Shown in pieces: positions 1 through 8,875 of a DNA stretch of 21,006 bases. How positions within the stretch are numbered: position 1 is the stretch's first letter; every line of letters begins with the position of its first letter. Made by a program: the position numbers and the translations under genes. The stretch is from CARZYU01 sp964370085 (GTDB taxonomy: Bacteria > Bacillota_I > Bacilli_A > RF39 > UBA660): the NCBI GenBank assembly GCA_964370085.1, contig CAYJHI010000019.1:1-21006 (forward strand), written 5' to 3'. The notes under the pieces were generated by a model. The model made no database searches and was not told the origin of the DNA. It saw only the letters and a program-made list of their open reading frames with translations.

Positions 1-8
1 TTTTTATT

Positions 9-42
9 TTGTCACTATAAAGTCACTTTGTTTTGCTATACT
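9..42 (+). promoter_or_regulatory. Promoter with direct-repeat operator upstream of the ABC transporter operon
   Basis: An extended -10 element (TG-c-TATACT, 34-42) precedes the ABC operon, with no good -35 hexamer. In place of a -35 lies a direct repeat, GTCACT at 11-16 and again at 22-27, one 11-base step apart. OmpR-family regulators typically bind tandem half-sites at 10-11 base spacing overlapping the -35, and an OmpR-family regulator is encoded at 3281-4080. That it binds here is inference. Confidence 0.45.
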
Positions 43-61
43 AATAACAGGAGGAAGAAAT

Positions 62-751
62 ATGGAAATATTAAGAGTAGAAAATTTAGTTAAAGAATAT
101 AAGAGTGGAGATAGTATTATTAGAGCTGTTAATGATACGTCATTTACAATAAATAAAGGTGAATTCGTGGCAATTGTAGGTGCTTCAGGTTCTGGTAAAT
201 CGACACTTCTTCATTTATTAGGTGGAGTAGATAAACCTACTAGTGGAAAGGTTTTTATTGATGGAACAGATATTTTCTCTTTAAATAAAGAAAAATTAGC
301 AATTTTTAGAAGAAGACAAATTGGTTTAATCTATCAGTTTTATAACTTGATTCCAGTATTAACAGTACTAGAAAATATTACATTACCAAGTGATTTAGAT
401 AATAATAAAATTGATAATGATAAATTAAGTGAAATGGTTAATACATTAGGTCTTGTTAAAAGAATTAAGCACTTACCAAATGAACTGTCTGGTGGAGAAC
501 AACAAAGAGTTTCGATTGGGAGAGCACTTGTTAATAATCCTGCAATTGTACTTGCAGATGAGCCGACTGGTAACTTAGATTCGCATAATTCAGAAGAAAT
601 AATATCTCTTTTAAAGCTATCTAATCAAAAATATAAACAAACTATTGTTATGATTACACATGATTTAGAAATTGCTAAGAGTGCTGACCGTATTATTACT
701 ATTGAAGATGGTAAGATAGTAAAGGATGAGAAAAAATATGAAGATTCTTAA
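62..751 (+). CDS. ABC transporter ATP-binding protein (MacB/LolD/BceA-type)
   Basis: This is the cytoplasmic ATPase that should power the FtsX-type permease encoded directly downstream. The 229 residues form one complete nucleotide-binding domain: Walker A GASGSGKST at 40-48, Q-loop Gln92, signature LSGGEQQR at 142-149, Walker B ending in Asp166-Glu167, D-loop near 172-173 and H-loop His200. Length and motifs fit the MacB/LolD/BceA group, which drives lipoprotein handling, macrolide or peptide export, or antimicrobial-peptide detoxification. An AGGAGG Shine-Dalgarno at 49-54 fixes the ATG. The gene overlaps the start of the permease, and a two-component system follows, as in Bce/Vra-like resistance modules. 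The substrate cannot be read from the sequence. Confidence 0.95.
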   Translation: MEILRVENLVKEYKSGDSIIRAVNDTSFTINKGEFVAIVGASGSGKSTLLHLLGGVDKPTSGKVFIDGTDIFSLNKEKLAIFRRRQIGLIYQFYNLIPVLTVLENITLPSDLDNNKIDNDKLSEMVNTLGLVKRIKHLPNELSGGEQQRVSIGRALVNNPAIVLADEPTGNLDSHNSEEIISLLKLSNQKYKQTIVMITHDLEIAKSADRIITIEDGKIVKDEKKYEDS

Positions 752-3233
752 TAAATTTACATTTAAAAATTTAAGGTTAAATAAGCAACGATCTATTGTT
801 ACGATAATTGGAATTTTATTATCTTGTGCTTTGATAACAGCAGTTATGACTATGTATACATCTTTTAGGGAAACTATGTTGTATTCTTCAGTAGTAAATT
901 ATGGAGAAAATCATACTGTTTTATATGACGTTAGTAAAGAAGACTATTCTATTATTGATAAGTATAATGGGGTTAAAAACACTTATTATACTTCAAAGTT
1001 AGGATATATGAGTTATGATGGTGAATACAATATAGTTATTGGTCTTAATAGTGAGAGTATTATTGATTTTAGTAACTTTATTCAAGAAGGAAGAGTGCCT
1101 AATAATGATAAAGAATTAGTGATTTCTGATTATCAAGCGAATAAATATGAATTATCAATAGGTGATAAAATTACTACTGATATTGGTGAACTTTATATTG
1201 ATACTGAGGATGGTTTGATGAAAGTTGATGATTATCTATATGGGTATGAATTTGTCTTTGAAAAAGATTTTGGGACTACTTATGAAATTGTAGGTATAAG
1301 TGATAATTATACATATTTTGATCACGGTTATAATACTAATATGTTTACTTATAGTGAAGAATTTTCAGAAGAAAATGAATTGTTTATATTATATGATGAT
1401 GCTAGTCAGTATTTAGATTTAACAGTTGAAATTAACGATATTAAATATGAAAATGATATGCCTATTAGCAGTAAATATGAATATCATTATAATTCTGAAT
1501 ATTTGATATGGCTTGGTGTTTATGGGGATAACGAAACTAATTCAAGTTTATATATAGTACTTGCTATTGTTGCATTGATAATAGTTGGAACTTCTGTGTT
1601 TTGTATTAGAAATTCATTTGCTATCTCAGTAACAGAAAAAATTAGAATGTATGGAATGTTGTCTAGTGTAGGCGCTACTCCTAAACAAATAAAGAGAACT
1701 GTTTATAGTGAAGGTTTATACTTAGGAATTATTGCAATACCAATAGGAATCTTACTAGGTATTGGTGTTAGTGCATTATTACTGCAACTTGTTGATTTGT
1801 TTTTAGGAGACGTAAGTGAAATAAACTTTATTTTCTCTGTATCAATTTGGGCGATTATAATTAGTGCGTTGCTGGCTATTATTACAATTTTCTTTTCAAC
1901 TTTTACAAGTGCTAGAAGAGCTAGTAAGATTACAGAAATAGTTGCTATTAAAAATCAAAATGAGATTAAAATCAAGAAGAAAAAGAAAGTGCCATTTTTA
2001 TTTAGAAAATTATTTAAAGTAGGTGGGATATTTGCCTATAAAAATATGTATAGAAATAAGAGTAAATTTAGAACTACTATTATATCGTTAATAGTATCTA
2101 TTGCAACATTTGTATCATTATCATATTATATGAATATTGGTTTTTCTGCTGCTAGTTCTATATATGGGGAAGCTAATTATAATATTTCTTTTAGACTTGA
2201 TAATGGTTGGGAAATTGAACCTAGTGCAACAATTGAAATATATAATGATATTATTGAATTAGATAATGTTAATAGGTATGATTATAGTCAACTGATAACT
2301 GGGTTTGCTGATTTTAAATATATTAATAGTGAGGTTGTTGATCTGTTTTCTGGTGCATCTTTGTATATGAATATTGTTTTGATTTCTGATGTTGAATACA
2401 CAAGGTTACTTGTTAAAAATGATTTAAGAAAAGAAGATGTTAAGAATAAAGCTATTGTTGTAGATGCTGTTGTTGATACTAGTGATGGAAAAGAGAGTGA
2501 TATTTTAAAAGATGATCTTAGTGAAATAGAAATTTCTTTAAATGGTACTGATACTATGAGTTTTGATTTACTTTATTTAGATAATATTGATATTATGAGT
2601 AGGGATGGTGTTTGGTATAGTTCGCCGACATTAGTTTTATCTAGAGAGTATTATAGTGAGTTATTTGAAGAAGCTTTTCCTAGTACTTTGTATGTTGATT
2701 CAACTGATCCTTATCAATTGCATATTGATGTTGATAATTATGCTGAAGCAAATAGTAGAACGTTTGATATTTATAATATTGAAGAGATGAATCGTATTCA
2801 AAATAATATATTATTATTAATTTCTATTTTCTTATATGGTTTTATTGCTGTTATAATTTTAATTGGACTAACTAATGTTTTTAATACTATTACTACTAAT
2901 ATGATGTTAAGAAGTAGAGAGTTTGCAATACTAAAATCTATTGGTGTTTCTAATAAGGAACTTAAGAATATGATTCGATTAGAAAGTTTATTGTATGGAC
3001 TTAAATCATTATTTTGGGGATTAGGGATTGGAATAGGACTTGCTTATCTCGTTTTCTACATTCTTAATAGAACTCCTGATATTTCGTTAATTGATAGTTT
3101 TGAATTACCAATTACTGCAATTGTTATTTCAATTATATTTATATTTTTAATTATATATTTAATTATGAGATTGTCTTTAGCAAAAATAAATAAACAAAAT
3201 ATAATTGAAACTATAAAGAATGAAAATATTTAA
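738..3233 (+). CDS. ABC transporter permease with two FtsX-like domains
   Basis: Membrane partner of the preceding ATPase, about 831 residues. I see roughly eight membrane segments in a 1+3+1+3 pattern: one near residues 15-40, three near 270-395, one near 447-468, and three near 685-825. Two large extracytoplasmic regions lie between them (about 45-265 and 470-685). This is a tandem FtsX-domain arrangement and differs from classical BceB, which has ten segments and a single large outside loop. The ATG at 738 is preferred over one at 726: the purine stretch AAAGGATGAG sits at a workable distance from 738 but abuts 726. The start lies inside the 3' end of the ATPase gene, implying translational coupling. 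Export of a peptide or lipophilic compound is likely from the family; the substrate is unknown. Confidence 0.88.
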   Translation: MKILNKFTFKNLRLNKQRSIVTIIGILLSCALITAVMTMYTSFRETMLYSSVVNYGENHTVLYDVSKEDYSIIDKYNGVKNTYYTSKLGYMSYDGEYNIVIGLNSESIIDFSNFIQEGRVPNNDKELVISDYQANKYELSIGDKITTDIGELYIDTEDGLMKVDDYLYGYEFVFEKDFGTTYEIVGISDNYTYFDHGYNTNMFTYSEEFSEENELFILYDDASQYLDLTVEINDIKYENDMPISSKYEYHYNSEYLIWLGVYGDNETNSSLYIVLAIVALIIVGTSVFCIRNSFAISVTEKIRMYGMLSSVGATPKQIKRTVYSEGLYLGIIAIPIGILLGIGVSALLLQLVDLFLGDVSEINFIFSVSIWAIIISALLAIITIFFSTFTSARRASKITEIVAIKNQNEIKIKKKKKVPFLFRKLFKVGGIFAYKNMYRNKSKFRTTIISLIVSIATFVSLSYYMNIGFSAASSIYGEANYNISFRLDNGWEIEPSATIEIYNDIIELDNVNRYDYSQLITGFADFKYINSEVVDLFSGASLYMNIVLISDVEYTRLLVKNDLRKEDVKNKAIVVDAVVDTSDGKESDILKDDLSEIEISLNGTDTMSFDLLYLDNIDIMSRDGVWYSSPTLVLSREYYSELFEEAFPSTLYVDSTDPYQLHIDVDNYAEANSRTFDIYNIEEMNRIQNNILLLISIFLYGFIAVIILIGLTNVFNTITTNMMLRSREFAILKSIGVSNKELKNMIRLESLLYGLKSLFWGLGIGIGLAYLVFYILNRTPDISLIDSFELPITAIVISIIFIFLIIYLIMRLSLAKINKQNIIETIKNENI

Positions 3234-3254
3234 GAAACCATTTTGGTTTCTTTT
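3232..3254 (+). terminator. Intrinsic terminator after the ABC transporter genes
   Basis: A nine-base-pair stem (AAGAAACCA 3232-3240 with TGGTTTCTT 3244-3252) with a TTT loop begins on the permease stop codon and runs into T residues. It probably lowers transcription into the two-component genes, whose Shine-Dalgarno starts at 3267. Confidence 0.75.
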
Positions 3255-3280
3255 GTTGTATAATAAGGAAGAGGTGTCTA

Positions 3281-4080
3281 ATGAAGAAAATATTATTAGT
3301 TGAAGATAATCAATTTATTATTAAGGGTCTTAAATATTTATTAGAAAAACATTATTTACTTGATGTTGTATCTTCTAAAAAGACTGCTTTAGAAAGAGTT
3401 AATAATATATATGATTTAGTTATACTTGATATTGGACTTCCTGATGGTAATGGATTTGAAGTAGGAGAAGTGTTTANNNNNNNNNNNNNNNNNNNNNNNN
3501 NNNNNNNNNNNNNNNNNNNNNNNNNNNNNNNNNNNNNNNNNNNNNNNNNNNNNNNNNNNNNNNNNNNNNNNNNNNNATACTTGATATTGGACTTCCTGAT
3601 GGTAATGGATTTGAAGTAGGAGAAGTGTTTAGTAATAAACCTATTTTGTTTTTAACTGCAAATGATTTAGAAGAAGATGTAGTTAGGGGATTATCAATTG
3701 GAGAAGATTATATTACTAAGCCTTTTCGTAATGCAGAGTTATTAGTTAGAATTGAGAAGATACTAAAAAGAAATGAGAAAGATATATTGTATTTTAAAGA
3801 TTTATCTATTGATAAGAATAAAGGGTTAGTTTATATAAATAGTAATGTTATAGATTTTACTCCTCTTGAATATAACATAGTCTTATATTTATTTTCTAAT
3901 GTTGATAAAATTGTAACTAGAGATAAAATACTTAGTATTATTTGGGATGATAATAATAAGTTTGTTAATGATAATACTTTGTCTGTTTATATTAAGAGAA
4001 TTAGAGAAAAACTTGATGGTAAATATATTAAAACAATTAAGGGTATAGGATATATGGTGGTTACAGATGAAGTTGTTTAA
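3281..4080 (+). CDS. OmpR/VanR-family response regulator (interrupted by an assembly gap)
   Basis: A receiver domain plus winged-helix DNA-binding domain, partner of the kinase at 4067. The sequence is broken by 100 Ns at 3477-3576. Bases 3422-3476 and 3577-3631 are identical, and removing 3477-3631 (155 bases) restores one open frame of 214 residues. In that reconstruction the acidic pair is Glu8/Asp9, the phosphoacceptor Asp50 (LDIGLPDGNG), the switch Thr74 and the conserved Lys95 (TKPF). The C-terminal half shows the usual OmpR winged helix ending in IKTIKGIGYMV. The receiver is a few residues shorter than usual between Asp50 and Thr74, so a small real loss at the join cannot be excluded. 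The apparent GTG start at 3625 is false. Shine-Dalgarno GGAAGAGG is at 3267-3274. Confidence 0.9.
3422..3631. repeat. 55-base duplicated contig ends flanking the scaffold gap
   Basis: Bases 3422-3476 recur exactly at 3577-3631 on either side of the N run. Both copies encode the phosphoacceptor region of the same receiver domain. The overlap is k-mer sized and collapses in frame, so it is read as two overlapping contig ends that were scaffolded rather than merged. Confidence 0.9.
3477..3576. other. Scaffold gap (100 N)
   Basis: Exactly 100 unknown bases, a conventional placeholder length. The flanking duplication indicates that the true distance is negative and that no sequence is missing, or almost none. 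Confidence 0.97.
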
Positions 4081-5257
4081 AAATATATGTATTGTTGTTA
4101 TTACTTTTTTAGTTGTGAATATAATAGTTTTATTAATTACTAATATTAATTATAATAATCAAGTTAAAAGTAATAATATAGTCATTTTTAATATACTTAA
4201 TGCTAGTTTAGAACAAAGTTTAACAGTAGATGAAGTGTTTTTGTTACTTGATGAAGATAGTGATGATAATCTTTTAGAAGAGTATGGTTATTCAACTGAA
4301 GATCTATTTATTAGTAAATCTATGGAAGAAACATATTACATGAATATATTATTAAATTTGATAATAACAAATATAGTATTAATTATTATTTTTAGTATTA
4401 TATATATTTATTTATATAAACAAAAGAAGTCTTATTTACAAATAATTGAATACTTAAATAACTTAGAAAAATGTGATTATAAACTTGATTTAATTGATAA
4501 TAAAGATAACGATTTATCAATGCTTAAGAATGAACTTTATAAAATCACTGTTATGTTAAAAGAGTATAACTTAAAATATAGTAATGATAAGAAGTTTCTT
4601 AAAGATAATATGATGAATATATCACATCAATTAAAGACTCCTATAACTAGTATTTCTATTATGCTTGATAATATTATTGATGATAAAGATATGAATGATT
4701 CTGTTAGATTGGAGTTTCTTAAAGATATAAAAGAACAAATAATTAATATGGAGTTTTTAGTACTTGGTTTATTAAAACTTTCTAAATTTGATGCTGGGGT
4801 AGTTGAATTTTCTAAAGAAGAGGTTTTTGTTTTTGATTTACTTGGGTCTTCCGTTGATAAAGTTAATTCTATTGCTAAGGACAAGAAGATTGATATTATT
4901 ATTAAGGGACATAAGAAAGTGAAAGTTAAATGTGATATTAAGTGGCAAGAAGAGGCTATTTCTAATATAATTAAAAATGGTATTGAACATAGTGAAATAA
5001 ATAGTAAAATTGATATTAGTTATAGTGATAATAATTTTTATACTTCAATTATTATAAGGGATTATGGTAGCGGAATAGATGAAGATAAAATAAATAAAAT
5101 ATTCAATCGTTTTTATAAAGATGAAAATAGTGATAGTAGTAATATAGGTATTGGTCTTAATTTAGCTAAAACTATTATAAATAGAGATAATGGTACTATT
5201 GAAGTGGAATCGGGTGTTGGTAAAGGAACCAAATTTACCATTAAATATTTTAAATAA
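4067..5257 (+). CDS. Two-component sensor histidine kinase
   Basis: Membrane kinase expected to phosphorylate the regulator encoded just upstream; the two genes overlap by 14 bases. It has 396 residues: TM1 about 6-27, an outside segment of about 65 residues, TM2 about 93-117, then the dimerisation domain with phosphoacceptor His187 in NISHQLKTP. The ATPase domain carries the N-box (SNIIKNGIEH, Asn300/Asn304), G1 box DYGSGI at 332-337, F-box near 346-350 and G2 box GIGLNLA at 361-367. All catalytic boxes are intact. The small sensor region and the transporter context resemble kinases that sense through an ABC transporter, but the short outside domain could also bind a signal itself. Shine-Dalgarno GGTGG is at 4056-4060. 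Confidence 0.93.
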   Translation: MKLFKNICIVVITFLVVNIIVLLITNINYNNQVKSNNIVIFNILNASLEQSLTVDEVFLLLDEDSDDNLLEEYGYSTEDLFISKSMEETYYMNILLNLIITNIVLIIIFSIIYIYLYKQKKSYLQIIEYLNNLEKCDYKLDLIDNKDNDLSMLKNELYKITVMLKEYNLKYSNDKKFLKDNMMNISHQLKTPITSISIMLDNIIDDKDMNDSVRLEFLKDIKEQIINMEFLVLGLLKLSKFDAGVVEFSKEEVFVFDLLGSSVDKVNSIAKDKKIDIIIKGHKKVKVKCDIKWQEEAISNIIKNGIEHSEINSKIDISYSDNNFYTSIIIRDYGSGIDEDKINKIFNRFYKDENSDSSNIGIGLNLAKTIINRDNGTIEVESGVGKGTKFTIKYFK

Positions 5258-5271
5258 TAATAATTGCATTT

Positions 5272-5296
5272 GTCTTAATATTTACTAAGACTTTTT
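5272..5296 (+). terminator. Weak intrinsic terminator after the kinase gene
   Basis: GTCTTA (5272-5277) pairs with TAAGAC (5286-5291) over an eight-base loop, followed by five T residues. The stem is short and AT-rich, so efficiency may be low. Confidence 0.5.
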
Positions 5297-5313
5297 ATGT
5301 GATAAAAAATAGA

Positions 5314-5343
5314 TTGTCGCTTCTTGTCTAATTATGTTATAAT
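5314..5343 (+). promoter_or_regulatory. Promoter of the giant surface-protein operon
   Basis: TTGTCG (5314-5319), an 18-base spacer, then TATAAT (5338-5343) preceded by TG-t, an extended -10. TTGTC recurs at 5324-5328, a 10-base direct repeat overlapping the -35. The first half-site (TTGTCGCT) resembles TTGTCACT at 9-16 upstream of the ABC operon. Confidence 0.65.
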
Positions 5344-5365
5344 TTATTATAGTAGGAGGACTGTG

Positions 5366-8300
5366 ATGATAGATAGACTTAAACAAATTCCTAAAATGTA
5401 TTTAATAACTGGGATAATTATAATTCTTGGTATTTTTACGTTCTTTGCAGCTCCAACTTTTTCAAGATTAATAGGTGGGATTTTTAATGATACATTAGAA
5501 GAATGGAAAGGTGACATTGCTGGTAGTTATGCAGGTGGTAGTGGAGTAGAAAGTGATCCATATTTGATTAGTAGGCCTAATGAACTGGCTTATTTTGCTA
5601 AAATGTTAGAGACTACTGATTATAGTGATGTTTATTTTAAATTGACTAATGATTTGATTATGAACAAGGGAATATTCTCTTATGAAAATAATATGGTTAT
5701 ATATAATTATAATGATTCACAATATTATTTAGAGCCTTATACTAATAATCTTTATAGTGATGCTATTTTTAGTGATTTAGAAGATATTCCAATGTATGAT
5801 TTTGATACTATTACTAATTTTAAAGGTCATTTAGATGGTGATTTCTTTTCTATATATGGATTATATATTACAGAGAAAGATAGTGATAATTTAGGACTTT
5901 TTGATAACTTAGAAGGTACAGTGGAGAATATATTTATTGAGCATTCTTTAGTATATGGATCTAATAGTGTATCTGGGTTGGCGGTTAATGTTAATAATAG
6001 TGAAATTAATAATGTTTATGTATCAGGATTAACTATTAGTAATAGTGAAGATGTTAAAAGTGAAGTTATTGCTATACAAGATGTTGAATATCAAACTGAT
6101 GAGTTAGTTTTTAAAATAGAACTTAATAATGATTCTTTAAATAATAAGAATATTGTTTCTACTAAGTTAAGTGGTAACTATAGTTTACTTAATGAGGAAG
6201 AGATTGATCTAGAAATAAATAATAGGGAACTTACTTTAGGGGATTTTGAAATTGAACTTGATAATGATTTATCTAATGGAATAGTAGTTGCTAATGTTAC
6301 TGTTAAAGAAGATGTTGTTGAAGATATTGATTTAGAAGTAGTTTTAAATACAATTAAGCTTAGTAATTTACAGTTACATATTAATTATACTGATACTATT
6401 AGTAGTGGTATTAGTAGTACTGTTACTAATAGTAATTTAACTAATGTTGTTAGTATGATGGATATATATGGGGCGAATGGTGTTGGTTTTGTTGATGAAG
6501 TTGTTGGTAATACATCAATCATTAATTCATATAATCAGGGTAATGTTTATACTGAGGCTACTTCTATTGGTTTTGTTAATAAAGTAGTGGGTAGTAGTGA
6601 ACTTACGCTTACTAATGTTTATAATAGTGGTAAATTATTAGGTGTTAAAAATATAGGTATATTGAATAGTTCTGATAGAGATAGTATTATTAATGTTACT
6701 AATAGTTTTAATGCAAGTGATGGGGAATTTTTTGGTAATATTAATAGTGGTTTTGTTAATATTGATAATGCATATAATTATTATTTAACAGATGATGTTT
6801 TTGATGTGAATGTTATTAAAAACTATGATACTTTCTTTACTGAAGAGTTTCTTAATATGTTAGAGTTTAAAGAATTTGATGAATCTTTAGACACGGTATG
6901 GACTTATAATAGTCAGGATTTTCCTACTCTTTATTACTTAAATCAACTTAATTTAATAGAAGTTAATGTTACTGGTAATAGCTTTATTAATTATGATGAT
7001 ACTGCTGTTAATACTTATTATAAAGAAGAAATATCAGTTATAGTATCTAATGATGCTCCTGTATATAATTTAGCGAATGTAGAGTATTATATTGATTATG
7101 GTACAGAGATTTTAGATAAGGATTTACTTCTTAATGTTAATTGGGTTAATTATGATGGTCCTTTATCTTTAACTGAAGAGGGTAAACATATCGTTTATAT
7201 TAAATTAACTGATTATAATAATTATAGTCGTATTATTAATACGGGTGTTTTAAATATTGATATGACTAGTCCTAGTGCAGAGATAGTTTTAAATGATAAT
7301 GTTTGGTCTAGTTATACTAATGATGATAGTAGAGTGGCGATTAATGATAATCAACCTGTTATAGTTAATACTAGTGATAATTCTTCTGGTGTTAAATCGA
7401 TAGATTATATTGTATCTGATACTAAACTTAGTGAAGATGAACTTAATAATGTTTCTTGGCAACCTTATGATAATGGAATTAATCTTGATCCTGAGGGAGA
7501 AAAAATTGTTTATGCTAGAGTAATGGATAATAGTAATAATATTACTTTGTTAGGAACTTCTTTATTATCTTTTGATGGATATAGTTTGAATGCTTTTACA
7601 GTTGGCCGTACTGGATATGTTCCTAGTGGTTTGGCAATAAATATTTCTGATAAGTCATCTGTTTTTATGAATTTTACTTATCAATCTTCTAATATTACTT
7701 TAACTGATTTTAATCATGTTGTTACTTCTAGTAGTAGTTTACCTGTAGGTACTAAGTTATTGTTACATGATAAAGTTAACGATAAATATTATGATTATGT
7801 TGTTAATGATATGGATGTTGGTTATAACACTTATAACTTTACTACTTTTAAAGAACTTGGTAGTTTGAGTAAATTTTATACTGCCAGTAATTACGTTGAT
7901 AATGGTCAAATAGTAGAAAATTTTGATTTATTAGTGGACTTTAGTGATGCGAATATTACTAGTAATATTAATAACTTAAGTATTACTTTAGGGGTGGTTG
8001 ATTCTAGTAATACATTTATTAGAAGTACTTTAGTAGAGACAATAAAGGTCTTTAATATTTATGATAATAGTGATGCGGTTGTTAATTTATCTTCATCTTT
8101 AACAAATGTTGATATTAAATATAATTCTGATAATATTATACCAATTGGAATTACAAGTGATATATTATATTTAGGTGATTCTATTATAGATAGTACTTTA
8201 GAACAAAAGGATTTAGTGTTAAAACTAGAAATATTAGATAGTAGTAATAGTCTTGTTAATCCTAATGATATTAAGTCATTTCATTTAGAGGTGGATGGTG

Positions 8301-8866
8301 TTGAGTATTATGCTGATAATAAGGGGATATTTACTTTAGACTTTGATACTGGTTTAGTAGCACTTGATAAAGATATTAATTTAGTTATTGGTAAGTCTGA
8401 TTCTTTCTTAAGTGAGGGTAATTATAATATTTCGATTACTTCTTATGCTTCATTTAATAATTCTCAAACGGGTAATTATAAAACAATTATGTTGCCTTTA
8501 GTAGTAGGTAATAATGAAATGGAAAGTAATTATAACTTTAGTGTTGATGTGATAGGTAGTAATGTTATTAATAGAGATGATACTACTCATGATTTAGTGT
8601 TTAATACTACTTTAATTGGAGTGGATAATCCTAGTATTAAGGTTTCTTTATATACTAAGGCTTCTTTGAGTCCTATTGATCAAACTTATAGTCTTGTTGA
8701 TATAAATGATTATTTAGTTACTCCTATTACAGGAACTTTAAGCAATGACTTTAGTTTATCGTTTGATACTTCTAAATTAGTACCTAATGGTTATCGTATA
8801 GTTATTGAGGCTTATGATGGTACTACTTTGATTGATTCTATAAATAAGAATATTGTTGTTAAGTAA
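5366..8866 (+). CDS. Giant membrane-anchored surface protein with GLUG-like and Ig-like repeats
   Basis: A predicted extracellular adhesin-like protein of 1166 residues. AGGAGG at 5354-5359 places the start at ATG 5366; an upstream in-frame ATG lies inside the promoter and is rejected. Residues about 12-31 form a hydrophobic signal anchor. From about 57 comes a GGSG-x-DPYLI-x-x-x-NELAYF motif, then FKGHLDGDFFSIYGL and short NVYVSG, GVGFVDEV and NVYNSG repeats, which are typical of GLUG-type beta-helix surface proteins. Residues about 530-750 resemble bacterial Ig-like modules (TSPSAEIVLND, SSGVKSIDYIVSD, GEKIVYARVMDNSNN). The C-terminal 400 residues are beta-rich and rich in Ser, Asn, Thr and Asp. 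I see no LPXTG signal, so attachment is probably by the N-terminal anchor. It is translationally coupled to the TasA-like gene that follows. Ligand unknown. Confidence 0.8.
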   Translation: MIDRLKQIPKMYLITGIIIILGIFTFFAAPTFSRLIGGIFNDTLEEWKGDIAGSYAGGSGVESDPYLISRPNELAYFAKMLETTDYSDVYFKLTNDLIMNKGIFSYENNMVIYNYNDSQYYLEPYTNNLYSDAIFSDLEDIPMYDFDTITNFKGHLDGDFFSIYGLYITEKDSDNLGLFDNLEGTVENIFIEHSLVYGSNSVSGLAVNVNNSEINNVYVSGLTISNSEDVKSEVIAIQDVEYQTDELVFKIELNNDSLNNKNIVSTKLSGNYSLLNEEEIDLEINNRELTLGDFEIELDNDLSNGIVVANVTVKEDVVEDIDLEVVLNTIKLSNLQLHINYTDTISSGISSTVTNSNLTNVVSMMDIYGANGVGFVDEVVGNTSIINSYNQGNVYTEATSIGFVNKVVGSSELTLTNVYNSGKLLGVKNIGILNSSDRDSIINVTNSFNASDGEFFGNINSGFVNIDNAYNYYLTDDVFDVNVIKNYDTFFTEEFLNMLEFKEFDESLDTVWTYNSQDFPTLYYLNQLNLIEVNVTGNSFINYDDTAVNTYYKEEISVIVSNDAPVYNLANVEYYIDYGTEILDKDLLLNVNWVNYDGPLSLTEEGKHIVYIKLTDYNNYSRIINTGVLNIDMTSPSAEIVLNDNVWSSYTNDDSRVAINDNQPVIVNTSDNSSGVKSIDYIVSDTKLSEDELNNVSWQPYDNGINLDPEGEKIVYARVMDNSNNITLLGTSLLSFDGYSLNAFTVGRTGYVPSGLAINISDKSSVFMNFTYQSSNITLTDFNHVVTSSSSLPVGTKLLLHDKVNDKYYDYVVNDMDVGYNTYNFTTFKELGSLSKFYTASNYVDNGQIVENFDLLVDFSDANITSNINNLSITLGVVDSSNTFIRSTLVETIKVFNIYDNSDAVVNLSSSLTNVDIKYNSDNIIPIGITSDILYLGDSIIDSTLEQKDLVLKLEILDSSNSLVNPNDIKSFHLEVDGVEYYADNKGIFTLDFDTGLVALDKDINLVIGKSDSFLSEGNYNISITSYASFNNSQTGNYKTIMLPLVVGNNEMESNYNFSVDVIGSNVINRDDTTHDLVFNTTLIGVDNPSIKVSLYTKASLSPIDQTYSLVDINDYLVTPITGTLSNDFSLSFDTSKLVPNGYRIVIEAYDGTTLIDSINKNIVVK

Positions 8867-8875
8867 GGAGGTTTT

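Noticed and set aside
3259..3264. TATAAT as a promoter for the two-component genes
   Set aside because: A transcript starting about seven bases downstream would begin inside the Shine-Dalgarno (3267-3274), so translation would be impaired. In DNA this AT-rich the hexamer is expected by chance.
3422..3631. A genuine 55-base tandem duplication in the response regulator
   Set aside because: The copies flank a placeholder 100-N gap and both encode the single phosphoacceptor motif of a receiver; collapsing them restores one frame, so an assembly overlap explains them better.
4627..4884. Minus-strand open frame inside the histidine kinase
   Set aside because: It is antisense to conserved kinase motifs, with no ribosome binding site or recognisable product.
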